Shown one piece after another: positions 31,517 to 40,047 of a stretch of 64,000 nucleotides of DNA (position 1 is its first letter; every line of letters begins with the position of its first letter). The notes below the pieces were generated by a model, which saw only the letters and a list, made by a program, of their open reading frames with translations, ran no database searches and was not told where the DNA came from. Origin of the DNA: Microbacterium sp. MAH-37 (GTDB lineage Bacteria; Actinomycetota; Actinomycetes; Actinomycetales; Microbacteriaceae); the NCBI RefSeq assembly GCF_009758255.1, contig NZ_WSEN01000002.1, forward strand, positions 1-64,000, given 5' to 3'. Both the position numbers and the translations under genes were made by a program.

Positions 31517-32587
31517 ATGCACACACTCGACGCCACCTCCGATCTGCACGTCTCCGGATTCACCACCATTCCGACGCCCGCGGAGGTGCTGACCGAGCAT
31601 CCGGCGGGCGGCGACGCGTCCGCGCTCGTCTCTCGCACTCGTGACGAGGTGCGCGCGATCATGACGGGCGAGGACGACCGCCTGCTCGTCGTCGTCGGCC
31701 CCTGCTCGATCCACGACCCGGAGGCCGGTCTGGAGTACGCCTCCCGGCTGGTGCAGCAGGCAGACCGGCTGGGCGACGACCTGCTGATCGTCATGCGCAC
31801 GTACTTCGAGAAGCCGCGCACCACGGTCGGCTGGAAGGGGCTGATCAACGACCCGCACCTGGACGGCAGCCACGACATCGCGACCGGGCTGCGGATGGCC
31901 CGCGGCTTCCTTCGCGACGTCGTCGCGCTGGGGATGCCGTGCGCGACGGAGTTCCTCGAGATGATCAGCCCGCAGTACATCGCCGATCTGGTGACCTGGG
32001 GCGCGATCGGTGCGCGCACCACCGAGAGCCAGCTGCACCGCCAGCTCGCGTCAGGGCTCTCGATGCCGATCGGATTCAAGAACGGCACGGACGGAGGTCT
32101 GCAGGTGGCGCTGGACGCTGCGGTCGCGGCATCCGCTCCGCAGGCGTTCCTCGGCATCGATGCAGAAGGGCGGGCGAGCCTGGTGTCGACGACCGGCAAC
32201 CCCGACACCGCGGTGATCCTGCGCGGTGGCGCGGACGGCCCGAACTACGGGCCGGAGCACGTCGAGCGTGCCGCGCAGCGGCTTTCGGCGGCCGGCGCCT
32301 GCGACCGGCTGATCGTCGACGCCAGCCACGGGAACAGCGGCAAGGACCACCTGCGGCAGGCCGTCGTGGTCTCGGAGCTCGCCGCGCAGATCGCCGCCGA
32401 CGGGCGGGCGATCGCGGGCGTGATGATGGAGAGCAACCTCGTCGCCGGAGCGCAGAAGCTCGACGTGTCGGCGGGGCCGGCCGGGCTGGTGCGCGGTCAG
32501 AGCGTGACGGATGCCTGCATGGGCTGGGACGTCACCGTCGAGGCGCTGGAGCAGCTGGCGGAGGGGGTGCGTGCGCGGCGGGCGTGA
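31517..32587 (+). CDS. aroG: 3-deoxy-7-phosphoheptulonate (DAHP) synthase, class I
   Basis: 356 residues, cytosolic. It joins phosphoenolpyruvate and erythrose 4-phosphate in the first step of the shikimate pathway. Class I features: VVVGPCSIHDPEAGLEYA, MRTYFEKPRTTVGWKGLINDP, GARTTESQLHRQLASGLSMPIGFKNGTDG and DASHGNSGKDH, giving the metal- and PEP-binding Cys, Lys, Arg, His and Asp residues. Length is that of AroG/AroF/AroH enzymes. ATG 31517 has a GGACAGGA region ahead. Expression appears to be set by the leader attenuator upstream. Which amino acid feeds back on the enzyme is unknown. Confidence 0.96.
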   Translation: MHTLDATSDLHVSGFTTIPTPAEVLTEHPAGGDASALVSRTRDEVRAIMTGEDDRLLVVVGPCSIHDPEAGLEYASRLVQQADRLGDDLLIVMRTYFEKPRTTVGWKGLINDPHLDGSHDIATGLRMARGFLRDVVALGMPCATEFLEMISPQYIADLVTWGAIGARTTESQLHRQLASGLSMPIGFKNGTDGGLQVALDAAVAASAPQAFLGIDAEGRASLVSTTGNPDTAVILRGGADGPNYGPEHVERAAQRLSAAGACDRLIVDASHGNSGKDHLRQAVVVSELAAQIAADGRAIAGVMMESNLVAGAQKLDVSAGPAGLVRGQSVTDACMGWDVTVEALEQLAEGVRARRA

Positions 32588-32597
32588 CGCCTGCCGC

Positions 32598-32730
32598 GGT
32601 CGCATTTCGTCCCGCCATCGGGCGTCGACATGCGTTCTGGTCGCAGTTCGTCCCGTTCACCCGGCCGATTCGCGGGGCGAACTGCGACCTGGATGCCTGA
32701 GGTCGAACGCTTCCAGGACGAACTGCGATC
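32598..32730. repeat. REP-like cluster of GGTCGCA(G/T)TTCGTCC palindromes
   Basis: Two copies in one direction (GGTCGCATTTCGTCCC at 32598-32613; GGTCGCAGTTCGTCCC at 32639-32654) and two in the other (GGGGCGAACTGCGACC at 32674-32689; GGACGAACTGCGATC at 32716-32730). Pairs can fold into long hairpins between the convergent DAHP synthase and MprF-like genes. The GGTCGCA-TTC core recurs in palindromes at 45070-45207. Confidence 0.7.
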
Positions 32731-32746
32731 CGGATTCGGCGGGCGG

Positions 32747-34828
32747 TCAGTCCTCGTCCCGCTTGACGAGGTCCCGCCCGGCCGCAGCGTACTGCCGCAG
32801 CGTCGCACCCGGGAGGAACGCCTGCGTGAGGGCGACGCCGATGCGAGGCAGGTCGCCCGCTTCGCGGTACAGCAGGTGCAGCGTCTCGTACCGGGGGTGG
32901 AACTTCTCCTTGAACCGGTGCAGCGACTTGAAGCCGTACACCGGCTCGAGCAGGTCCGAGAGCCGGGTGCTGAGTGCGGCGATCGCCCCTGCCTCCGGCG
33001 GGTAGTCGTGGGTGAGTGGGGCCCCGGAGAGCGAGAGGAACTGTGCGCCCTCATCGCGGAACGTCGCCGCCGACATCCCGATCAGATACTCCATCACCGG
33101 CGGGAAGCCGCCGGGCCGGCGGCGCATGAGGTCCAGGGTCCAGCCGCGCACGACTCCGCCGGAACCGTAGACCGGCAGCCAGGACAGGAACCCGTCCACG
33201 TCGCCGTTCTCGGCGGTGGCGAGCGCGACGCGCACGTGCGGGTCCTCAGCCTCGGCGAGCGTACCGAGCGTGAAGCGCATCTCGGGCAGATCCTTGTCGC
33301 CGACCCACAGCTCGGAGATCGCCTGCAGCTGTGCGCGCACGCCCCAGCGCTCGTCGGTCAGCCGAGAGACGGTGAAGCTCACGCCCTCACGCTGCGCGCG
33401 GTTGGTCGCTGTGCGGATCGTACCCCAGCGCTTGCCGGTGAACTCGAGCCCGGGCAGGTCGACGATCGTGTCATCCGCGACGACCAGGCTCTGCCAGCCG
33501 TCCGGCACGACGGCGCGAGTGGCGTCGTCCGCGCTGAAGAAGCAGGGCGTCGTGCCCGCGCGTTCGGCGCGTTCGATGAAGTCGGACACGGCTGTCGCGC
33601 GGTCGGACGGATCCCCGATCGGATCGGCCAGGGCCAGCGCGACCCCGTTGTGCCGCTGGTAGGCCACGATTCCGCCGGCCGTGCGCAAGTATTCGTTCGG
33701 CTCCCACGTCGTCATCCACGACAGCGTCCCACCGCCGTGCTGCTGCAGCGCGGCGATCACGTCGTCGCGGGTGGGCGCTGTGCCCCCGCCGAGCGGCGGC
33801 CGGCGCCGCCAGCGGAAGGCGCGACGTTCGATCAGCAGCATGATCAGGAACAGCGCCCAGAGGATGCTGGTGGCCAGCGCCATCCGGGCGTTGAGGCCGA
33901 GATCCTCGAGATCCCGTTCCGAGGACAGCATCACCAACAGCAGGATCAGGGCGCCGAGCAGCACGTTCAGTACGGCATAGAGCAAGGACAGCAGCCATGC
34001 CCAGCGCCGACCGCGGCGCAGCCCGTTGAGCACGAGCAGCGTGACCGCCAGGTCGATCAGCACGCTCCAGCGCAGCGTCTCGGAGGGCACGGTGTCGCCG
34101 AACGGACCTGAGGTCGGCACGTAGTCGACGATCGTCGAGATCACGATCAGCACGATCAGCGCCCAGAACGCCAGCAGTCGCTGCTCGCGCACTGTGGCAC
34201 GGCGCAGGGTGAGCGACCGGTCGACGGCCAGCACCAGCACGACCGCGGCCGCGTGCTCGAGGTCGGCGATGTCGCCCCAGAACAGCAGCGCGATGAAGAT
34301 GTAGGTCAGCAGTGTGAGCCACGCGCGGTTGCGCCACGGCGAGGGCAGCACGCCGACCGCGACGGCGATGCACGCGAGAAGCCCGCCGCTGGGTCCGACG
34401 TCCAGGGCGGCTGCCTGATGCTGCACCCACGGCCAGGCCGGAGTGACGACAGAGAGCAGCCAGAGCAGACCCGCGGTAGCGAGGATGGCGAACAGCTGCC
34501 CACCCGCGAACCAGGCCAGAGTCACGCGCCAGCCGCGATGCCACTCCAGATAGGCGACGCCCAGCAGGCAGGCGACGAGCAGCAGATATCCGGGCGGCTG
34601 CGCTGCCAGGAACGTGCCCGTGAACGGGGTCCACCAGCGGCCGTCCGCGAGGGCGGGAAGCCCGTAGGCCAGATCGTCCCAGAGCGGGCTGTCCTGGAAC
34701 GGGGCCCACAGCGCGCCCGTCGCGACACCCGCGGCGAGCAGGGTGGCGAGGATCAGCAGTGTGACGGGCAGACGACGCAGGATGCTGCGCGGTGGCGTCG
34801 TCGTGTGGGCGATCGTCCCGTCGGTCAT
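32747..34828 (-). CDS. membrane protein with phosphatidylglycerol lysyltransferase-like domain (MprF/LysX-like, DUF2156)
   Basis: 693 residues. The first half (about 20-345) has around ten to twelve membrane segments. The cytosolic C-terminal half (about 360-690) is a GNAT-like DUF2156/LPG-synthase domain: GGIVAYQRHNGVALALADPIG, KRWGTIRTATNRAQREG, GWTLDLMRRRPGGFPPVMEYLI and FKEKFHPRYETLHLLY are family signatures. Such proteins transfer aminoacyl groups from tRNA to phosphatidylglycerol and alter surface charge, giving resistance to cationic peptides. Start overlaps the end of the LuxR regulator gene upstream as ATGA, so the regulator is made with it. The amino acid donor is not determined. 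Confidence 0.88.
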   Translation of the reverse strand: MTDGTIAHTTTPPRSILRRLPVTLLILATLLAAGVATGALWAPFQDSPLWDDLAYGLPALADGRWWTPFTGTFLAAQPPGYLLLVACLLGVAYLEWHRGWRVTLAWFAGGQLFAILATAGLLWLLSVVTPAWPWVQHQAAALDVGPSGGLLACIAVAVGVLPSPWRNRAWLTLLTYIFIALLFWGDIADLEHAAAVVLVLAVDRSLTLRRATVREQRLLAFWALIVLIVISTIVDYVPTSGPFGDTVPSETLRWSVLIDLAVTLLVLNGLRRGRRWAWLLSLLYAVLNVLLGALILLLVMLSSERDLEDLGLNARMALATSILWALFLIMLLIERRAFRWRRRPPLGGGTAPTRDDVIAALQQHGGGTLSWMTTWEPNEYLRTAGGIVAYQRHNGVALALADPIGDPSDRATAVSDFIERAERAGTTPCFFSADDATRAVVPDGWQSLVVADDTIVDLPGLEFTGKRWGTIRTATNRAQREGVSFTVSRLTDERWGVRAQLQAISELWVGDKDLPEMRFTLGTLAEAEDPHVRVALATAENGDVDGFLSWLPVYGSGGVVRGWTLDLMRRRPGGFPPVMEYLIGMSAATFRDEGAQFLSLSGAPLTHDYPPEAGAIAALSTRLSDLLEPVYGFKSLHRFKEKFHPRYETLHLLYREAGDLPRIGVALTQAFLPGATLRQYAAAGRDLVKRDED

Positions 34829-37065
34829 GCCACCCGCTCCGTCTCTCCGCTCTCGGCGAGGATGAGTCCGGCCCGGCGGGCCGTGGCGACGGCATCCGCT
34901 CTGCTGGTCACGTCGAGCTTGCGATGGATCGACTTTATGTGAGTGCGCGCGGTGTTGACGGAGATGAACAGCTCTGAGGCGATCTCGGCGGCACTCAGCG
35001 CGGTGGGCAGCAGCGTCAGCACCTCCAGCTCCCGCCGGCTCAGTCCCTCCTGCAAGCGAGACGGCGCGGGCGCGGAGCCGGTCTTCGCGCGCAGTGCGGC
35101 GATCCGCTCAGGCAACGCGCCGGCATCCGCGGCCCCGGCGATGACGTGGTCGGCCTGATTCAGGGTGACCGTCGCGCGATCGGGGCGCCCGAGCGCGAGG
35201 TCTGCGCGTGCCGTCTCGATGAGCAGATGGGGGACGACGAGCACCGAGTCATCGTGCTGGGCGGCGACCTCGAGCGCCCGCACGGCGGTCGCCCGCCCTG
35301 CGGCTGGGCTGCCGCGTTCGATCTGGAAACGAGCCAGAGCCTGCTCCGCCGGGAGGTAGACATGGTCCATCCCGATCGCGAACGCCTTCCGCACGGCGGC
35401 GCATCGCTCGATCGCGGCCTCGGCACCGTCGATATCTCCGAGCTCGAGCAGGCACAGCGCTCGGTAGGCCGGGACGAACAACTGGAGCGGCCGGGCGAGC
35501 GGCTGCATCTCCTCCACCGTGTCCAGCTCTCGCAGCGCCGCCGTGCTCTCGCCGGCGAGATGCAGCATCGTCGCCATCCGGGTGCGCACGATCGCCGCGA
35601 ACGGCGATGCCGGGTCGTGCCCGGCGAGAAAGCGGTCGGCGGCGCGACGCGCGACGCCGACGTCGTCGTAGCAGGCGGAGGCATGGATGAAGTCCTCGAC
35701 CTCGTCCCAGTCCCGGAACGGGGCGACGGGGCGCGCACCGGAGGAGAGGCGGCCGCGGGAGAGCGCTCGGTCGCGCCGAACCCGATCGCCCCCGGTCGCG
35801 GTGGCCCAGGCCTCCCAGAACGCCAGGCGCGGATCCTCGCCGAGAGCGGATGCCGGGATGCGGTCCAGCCAGCTCAGCCCGAGCTCCTGCCGCGGGACGA
35901 GGAAGGTGGCGTGCACGTTGAAGAGCACGTCAGCGATCGACTCGTAGTCCTCGGCCCCGAGCAGGTGGTGCACCGTGGAGGCGATGTCCTGGTGCTCCGC
36001 GAACCAGCCGGCAGCGCGCCGGTGCAGCGCCCTTCGGCCTGCGGGGTCCGCTCGGCCCAATTCCGCGAGCAGCTGTTCCCGCACGAGGTGGTGCATGCGC
36101 CACCAGCGTCCGTCGTCGTCCAGAGCCGCGATCAGGCCCGTGCGGGTCGCAACATCCATGGCCACAGTCCAGGCTCGGTCATCCTGCAGCACGGCCGCGA
36201 GCACCTCAGCGGTGAACCGCTCGAACACGGCGAGTTGACGCAGCAGCTCCCCGTCGTCCGGGTCGCCGCCGGCGAGGCCCTCGCCGATCAGCGCTCCGAT
36301 GCCGGTCGGATCATCGGGGCTCTGAGAGACGACACGGGCCGGAGCCAGTCCGCGCGAGATCGCCGCCCCGATGAGAGACACGGCGGCCGGCCAGCCGCCG
36401 GTGATGTCGTGCACGAAGGTCGGATCGACGGGTTCGGGGCCGGCGGCGGCGCGCAGCAGTTCCGCAGTCTGGGCCGGCTGCAGGCGCAGCTGCTCCACCT
36501 GCAGGTCGGCGACCTCGCCGCGGGAGCGGAGCCGCTGAAGGGCAGGCAGTTCCAGCGGCACCCGAGCGATCAGCACGACGACCAGGTTCTCGGGCATCCG
36601 TCCGAGGAACCAGTCCAGGCTTGCGATGGCGTCCTCGCGCGCGACCAGATGGGCGTCGTCCAGCACGAGTGTCCACTGTTCGGGCGAGGCGGCGATCGCA
36701 TCGATCAGCGGCACGATGATCGAGCGGCGCACGGCGCCGGCATCCGAGGTGTTCACGGTGAGCTCGTCGGCGGCACCCGAGCGTGCGACCGCAGTGGCGA
36801 TCGCGCCCCACAGCCCCGCCGGGTCGTTGTCGTCGGCGTCGAGGCTGACCCAGATCCGGCCGCGGTCGGGCATGGCCTCGAGCCACTGCGTGACGACCGT
36901 GGTCTTGCCGTATCCGGCCGGGGCACGGACGGCGATGACACGAAGGGGAGCGCCGTGCAGCATCCCGAAGACGTCGTCGCGGATGATCGGATGCGGACCG
37001 GAGATCGGCGGGCGGAACTTGGTCGATGGATACATGTGCGTCTTATTCTGACGGACGGAAATCAC
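34825..37065 (-). CDS. LuxR-family MalT-like transcriptional regulator
   Basis: 746 residues. N-terminal P-loop ATPase (RAPAGYGKTTVVTQW, about residues 47-61; Walker B-like WTLVLDDAHLV near 130), winged-helix and TPR-like middle, and a C-terminal LuxR DNA-binding domain: LSRRELEVLTLLPTALSAAEI and FISVNTARTHIKSIHRKLDV. This is the MalT/SARP-like layout of ATP-dependent activators that bind a ligand through the TPR part. GTG 37065 begins the open frame; ATG 37035 is a strong alternative because MYPSTKFRPP starts the family's usual domain. It is translationally coupled to the MprF-like gene and may control it. Confidence 0.9.
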   Translation of the reverse strand: MISVRQNKTHMYPSTKFRPPISGPHPIIRDDVFGMLHGAPLRVIAVRAPAGYGKTTVVTQWLEAMPDRGRIWVSLDADDNDPAGLWGAIATAVARSGAADELTVNTSDAGAVRRSIIVPLIDAIAASPEQWTLVLDDAHLVAREDAIASLDWFLGRMPENLVVVLIARVPLELPALQRLRSRGEVADLQVEQLRLQPAQTAELLRAAAGPEPVDPTFVHDITGGWPAAVSLIGAAISRGLAPARVVSQSPDDPTGIGALIGEGLAGGDPDDGELLRQLAVFERFTAEVLAAVLQDDRAWTVAMDVATRTGLIAALDDDGRWWRMHHLVREQLLAELGRADPAGRRALHRRAAGWFAEHQDIASTVHHLLGAEDYESIADVLFNVHATFLVPRQELGLSWLDRIPASALGEDPRLAFWEAWATATGGDRVRRDRALSRGRLSSGARPVAPFRDWDEVEDFIHASACYDDVGVARRAADRFLAGHDPASPFAAIVRTRMATMLHLAGESTAALRELDTVEEMQPLARPLQLFVPAYRALCLLELGDIDGAEAAIERCAAVRKAFAIGMDHVYLPAEQALARFQIERGSPAAGRATAVRALEVAAQHDDSVLVVPHLLIETARADLALGRPDRATVTLNQADHVIAGAADAGALPERIAALRAKTGSAPAPSRLQEGLSRRELEVLTLLPTALSAAEIASELFISVNTARTHIKSIHRKLDVTSRADAVATARRAGLILAESGETERVA

Positions 37066-37164
37066 CTGGGTGAACGACGGCCTTCTTCGCGCGAATCACC
37101 CGGGCGAGGAAGCCGGTGAGCGGTACTCTTTCGACGCTGAATCCATAGAACGCCGAGGAGAATC

Positions 37165-38025
37165 GTGTCCGACATCACCACCACCGAGAACGGCTGGCGC
37201 AGGTTCTGGAACAAGGGCGCCTGGTGGAAGGCGCTGATCCTGGTGCTCGTCTACGTCGTGATCTACCAGCTCATGCCGGCGCTGTGGGTGGGGGCGACGG
37301 AATCCGCGACGGCGGACGGCATGTTCTCCTCGGCGGCGAGCGTACTCTTCGGGCTCGGACTCCCGGTCATCGTCGGCTCCCTGCTGCTGCTCGCCTTCGC
37401 CTGGTCCGTCGGCTGGTTGCCCAAACCGCTGTTCACCAGGCAACCGGTGCCCGGTCGCTGGTGGATGTGGATCGCCGTGGTACTCGTCGCACTCCCGATC
37501 CTGCTGCGGCTCTTCGGCATCGACTACTCGGTGTACTCGGCGGGCACGATCATCATGACCTTCGCGACCGGTCTTTTCATCGGGTTGTCGGAAGAACTGC
37601 TGACACGTGGTCTCGTCGTCGAGATCATGCGCCGCGCAGGCCATCGGGAGTGGGCGGTGGCGGCGGTGTCCGCCTTGTTCTTCGCCCTGCTGCACTCCGG
37701 CAACCTGCTGTCCGGCCAGTCGATCGTGACGGTCGGTGGCACACTCGTCTACACCTTCGCCTTCGGCGTACTGATGTACCTCATCATGCGGGTCACCGGG
37801 AACATCATCTGGGCGATCATCCTGCACGGGCTCACCGACCCGACGACCTTCCTCGCCACCGGAGGCATCGATGTCGAGGGTGCCCACACCAATACGCTGC
37901 TCGCACTCGCAGGCCCGGTGACGACGCTGCTGATCATCGCCGGCTTCGTGCTGCTGATCTTCATCCGCGGACGCGCCTACCCGGAGCTCGCGAAGACCGC
38001 GGAGGCACAGCCGACGGCGAGCTGA
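37165..38025 (+). CDS. CPBP family intramembrane metalloprotease
   Basis: 286 residues with about eight membrane segments. The ABI/CPBP protease motifs are present: EELLTRG (EExxxR) near residue 150, FALLHSGN with His near 175, and ILHGLTDP near 219. The family includes CAAX-type prenyl proteases and bacteriocin-immunity proteins; the substrate here is unknown. GTG 37165 follows GAGGAG at good spacing. The gene is divergent from the MalT-like regulator with about 100 bases between. Confidence 0.88.
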   Translation: MSDITTTENGWRRFWNKGAWWKALILVLVYVVIYQLMPALWVGATESATADGMFSSAASVLFGLGLPVIVGSLLLLAFAWSVGWLPKPLFTRQPVPGRWWMWIAVVLVALPILLRLFGIDYSVYSAGTIIMTFATGLFIGLSEELLTRGLVVEIMRRAGHREWAVAAVSALFFALLHSGNLLSGQSIVTVGGTLVYTFAFGVLMYLIMRVTGNIIWAIILHGLTDPTTFLATGGIDVEGAHTNTLLALAGPVTTLLIIAGFVLLIFIRGRAYPELAKTAEAQPTAS

Positions 38026-38100
38026 TCCGCGCAACCCCTTGACGGCACGCGCGCCTGGCCCCTCAATAGACGTGGGGGAGGCAACCGACTGGGGGCCTCG

Positions 38101-38931
38101 ATGGACTTTCTCGACGACAATGGAGGCACGGCGACGCGCAGTGGAACGCTTCTCGCGCTGCACGAGGGGCCGGGATTCCTGATCCCGAACGCGTGGAACG
38201 CCGGGTCCGCGCGCATACTCGAACAGGTGGGTTTTCCGGCGATCGCTACTACCAGCGCGGGTATCGCCTGGTCATCCGGGATGCCGGACGGAGGGCCGAT
38301 CGGACCCGACGCGATGTTCGAGAATCTCGCGGCGATCGTCGGTGCGGTGGCTGTTCCTGTCTCGGCCGACCTCGAGGCCGGATACGGCGAGACACCGGGG
38401 GACGTCGGGTTCACTGTCGCGCGCGCCGCCGAGATGGGTCTCGCCGGCGGCAATCTCGAAGACGCGATCGGCGGGAACCTGCTGGATCCCGAGGTCGCGG
38501 CCGAACGCATCGCTGCGGCGCGCGCCGCAGCGCCGGCAGGCACGTTCGTGCTCAACGCCCGCACGGACACGTACTTCTCCTCGTTCGACGGTGACAGTTT
38601 CGCGGAGACGATCAGCCGGGCGTCCCGCTACATCGATGCGGGTGCGGACTGCATCTTCGTACCGGGGGTGCGCGACGTCGAGACGATCCGTCGGCTGGCC
38701 GCCGAGATCCCCGCGCCGCTGAACATGGTCGCCGGTCTCACCGCGCCCGTACTCGATGCGCCGACACTGTTCTCGCTCGGAGTGAAACGTGTGAGCGTCG
38801 GTGGCAGCATCGCCAGGGCGGCGTTCAGCGCGGTCGAGAAGGCCGCGACGGAGCTGTTCGAGACCGGCACACTGGGCTTCCTCGATGGTGCGGCGACCTA
38901 CGCTGAACTGCAGCGGCGGTTCGGGGGATGA
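38101..38931 (+). CDS. isocitrate lyase/PEP mutase family protein
   Basis: 276 residues, TIM barrel of the PEP mutase/ICL superfamily: PGFLIPNAWNAGSARIL at the start, ATTSAGIAWSSGMPDG, a SADLEAGYGETP loop with the Mg2+-binding Asp and Glu, NLEDAIGG, VLNARTDTYF, and GADCIFVPGV. These fit the oxaloacetate-hydrolase/2-methylisocitrate-lyase-like branch rather than true isocitrate lyase, which has the KKCGH motif; here none is seen. Reaction unknown (C-C or P-C bond chemistry on an oxoacid). Overlaps the macro-domain gene by four bases. Confidence 0.85.
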   Translation: MDFLDDNGGTATRSGTLLALHEGPGFLIPNAWNAGSARILEQVGFPAIATTSAGIAWSSGMPDGGPIGPDAMFENLAAIVGAVAVPVSADLEAGYGETPGDVGFTVARAAEMGLAGGNLEDAIGGNLLDPEVAAERIAAARAAAPAGTFVLNARTDTYFSSFDGDSFAETISRASRYIDAGADCIFVPGVRDVETIRRLAAEIPAPLNMVAGLTAPVLDAPTLFSLGVKRVSVGGSIARAAFSAVEKAATELFETGTLGFLDGAATYAELQRRFGG

Positions 38932-39440
38932 GCTCGGTCTCGCTCACCGCCGTCCTCGGCGACATCACCGCACAGCACGTCGACGCGGTCGTCAACGCGG
39001 CGAACAACGCGATGCGCGGCGGCGGAGGCGTCGACGGCGCCATCCACCGCGTCGGTGGTCCGGCGATCCTGCAGGACTGCATCGCCCGGTTCCCGGACGG
39101 CCTCGCGACAGGTGACGCGGGCTGGACCACGGCCGGCGACCTGCCCGCGAAGTGGGTGGTGCACACCGTCGGGCCGAACTGGAACGCCGGGCAGCGCGAT
39201 CGTTCGCTGCTGGAGTCCTGCTATCGACGCGCCCTCGAGGTCGCAGACGAGCTCGGCGCGCGCAGCATCGCGTTCCCGCTGATCAGCGCCGGCGTCTACG
39301 GCTGGCCGCGCGACGACGCGATCGCGGCGGCCGTCGACACCATCCTCAGCACACCGACTCGGGTCGCGGATGCTCGGATCGTGGCCTTCGACGAGACCGT
39401 GCACCGGCACGTGCAGGAGGCGCTGGACGCACGCCGGTGA
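38928..39440 (+). CDS. macro-domain protein (O-acetyl-ADP-ribose deacetylase type)
   Basis: 170 residues. Signatures: GDITAQHVDAVVNAANNAMRGGGGVDGAIHRVGG at the start, VHTVGPNW, and PLISAGVYGWPRDDAI. This is the MacroD-type fold with the catalytic Asn/Asp pocket for ADP-ribose. It removes acetyl or ADP-ribosyl groups from ADP-ribose esters or protein acidic residues in the cytosol. Start ATG 38928 overlaps the previous stop. Confidence 0.92.
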   Translation: MSSVSLTAVLGDITAQHVDAVVNAANNAMRGGGGVDGAIHRVGGPAILQDCIARFPDGLATGDAGWTTAGDLPAKWVVHTVGPNWNAGQRDRSLLESCYRRALEVADELGARSIAFPLISAGVYGWPRDDAIAAAVDTILSTPTRVADARIVAFDETVHRHVQEALDARR

Positions 39441-39465
39441 TCCGGGCCGGAATCCGTTCAGGCTA

Positions 39466-39495
39466 TTCACAGATTCGGCTCCGGCACCCTATGCT
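39466..39495 (+). promoter_or_regulatory. promoter of the DUF5684 gene, leaderless
   Basis: TTCACA (39466-39471), 18-base spacer and TATGCT (39490-39495) end six bases before ATG 39502. That geometry predicts transcription starting at or next to the A of the start codon. Confidence 0.6.
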
Positions 39496-39501
39496 CTCCC
39501 T

Positions 39502-39891
39502 ATGACTTTCTTCTCGGACATGGAGCCGATCAACCAGGGCGTCAGCGCCGGTGTCGGCGTCGTCGGCGTGATCTTCGGTCTCATCTACTGGGTGGCGATG
39601 ATCGCGGCCTATTGGAAGACGTTCACCAAGGCCGGGTACCCGGGCTGGCTCGCGATCATCCCGATCGTGAACCTGTTCGTGCTCGTCAAGGTCGCGGGGC
39701 TCTCGGCGTGGTTCGGGCTGCTCTACTTCATCCCGATCGCGAACATCGTCCTCGCGATCATCGTCGCGTTCCGCAACGGCCGCGCCTTCGGCCACGGCGG
39801 CGCCTTCTCGTTCTTCCTGCTGTTCCTGCTCAACCCGATCGGCTACTTCATCACCGGTTTCAGCAACGACACCTACACCAAGCCGGTCTGA
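39502..39891 (+). CDS. small membrane protein, DUF5684 type
   Basis: 129 residues with four hydrophobic segments (about 18-38, 48-70, 73-93, 101-120). The middle reads KAGYPGWLAIIPIVNLFVLVKVAGLSAW, the pattern of DUF5684 proteins in which Trp-Ala-Ile-Ile-Pro precedes a second helix. Function unknown; some members stand beside signal peptidases, but not here. ATG 39502 is placed behind a leaderless-type promoter and followed by a strong terminator, so it is a single-gene unit. Confidence 0.8.
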   Translation: MTFFSDMEPINQGVSAGVGVVGVIFGLIYWVAMIAAYWKTFTKAGYPGWLAIIPIVNLFVLVKVAGLSAWFGLLYFIPIANIVLAIIVAFRNGRAFGHGGAFSFFLLFLLNPIGYFITGFSNDTYTKPV

Positions 39892-39911
39892 GCCGCAGCC
39901 TGACTCTCTCC

Positions 39912-39945
39912 AGGGCCGGCGCATCCGCAGGGGTGCGCCGGCCCT
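39912..39945 (+). terminator. terminator after DUF5684 gene
   Basis: 12-bp perfect stem AGGGCCGGCGCA (39912-39923) with TGCGCCGGCCCT (39934-39945), 10-base loop, 20 bases past the stop codon. Confidence 0.85.
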
Positions 39946-40047
39946 TGCCGTCGGCGCACCTACCCGCGCCTGATGCGCGCGTCAAGCCCCGTGCATCACG
40001 CTCCCGAGCGGGCGATGATCGGTCCTCGACGAACCGAGGAGGACCAG

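Noticed and set aside
38039-38072. TTGACG motif before the PEP-mutase-like gene as a promoter
   Set aside because: No acceptable -10 box is found at 16-19 bases; left out as a feature.
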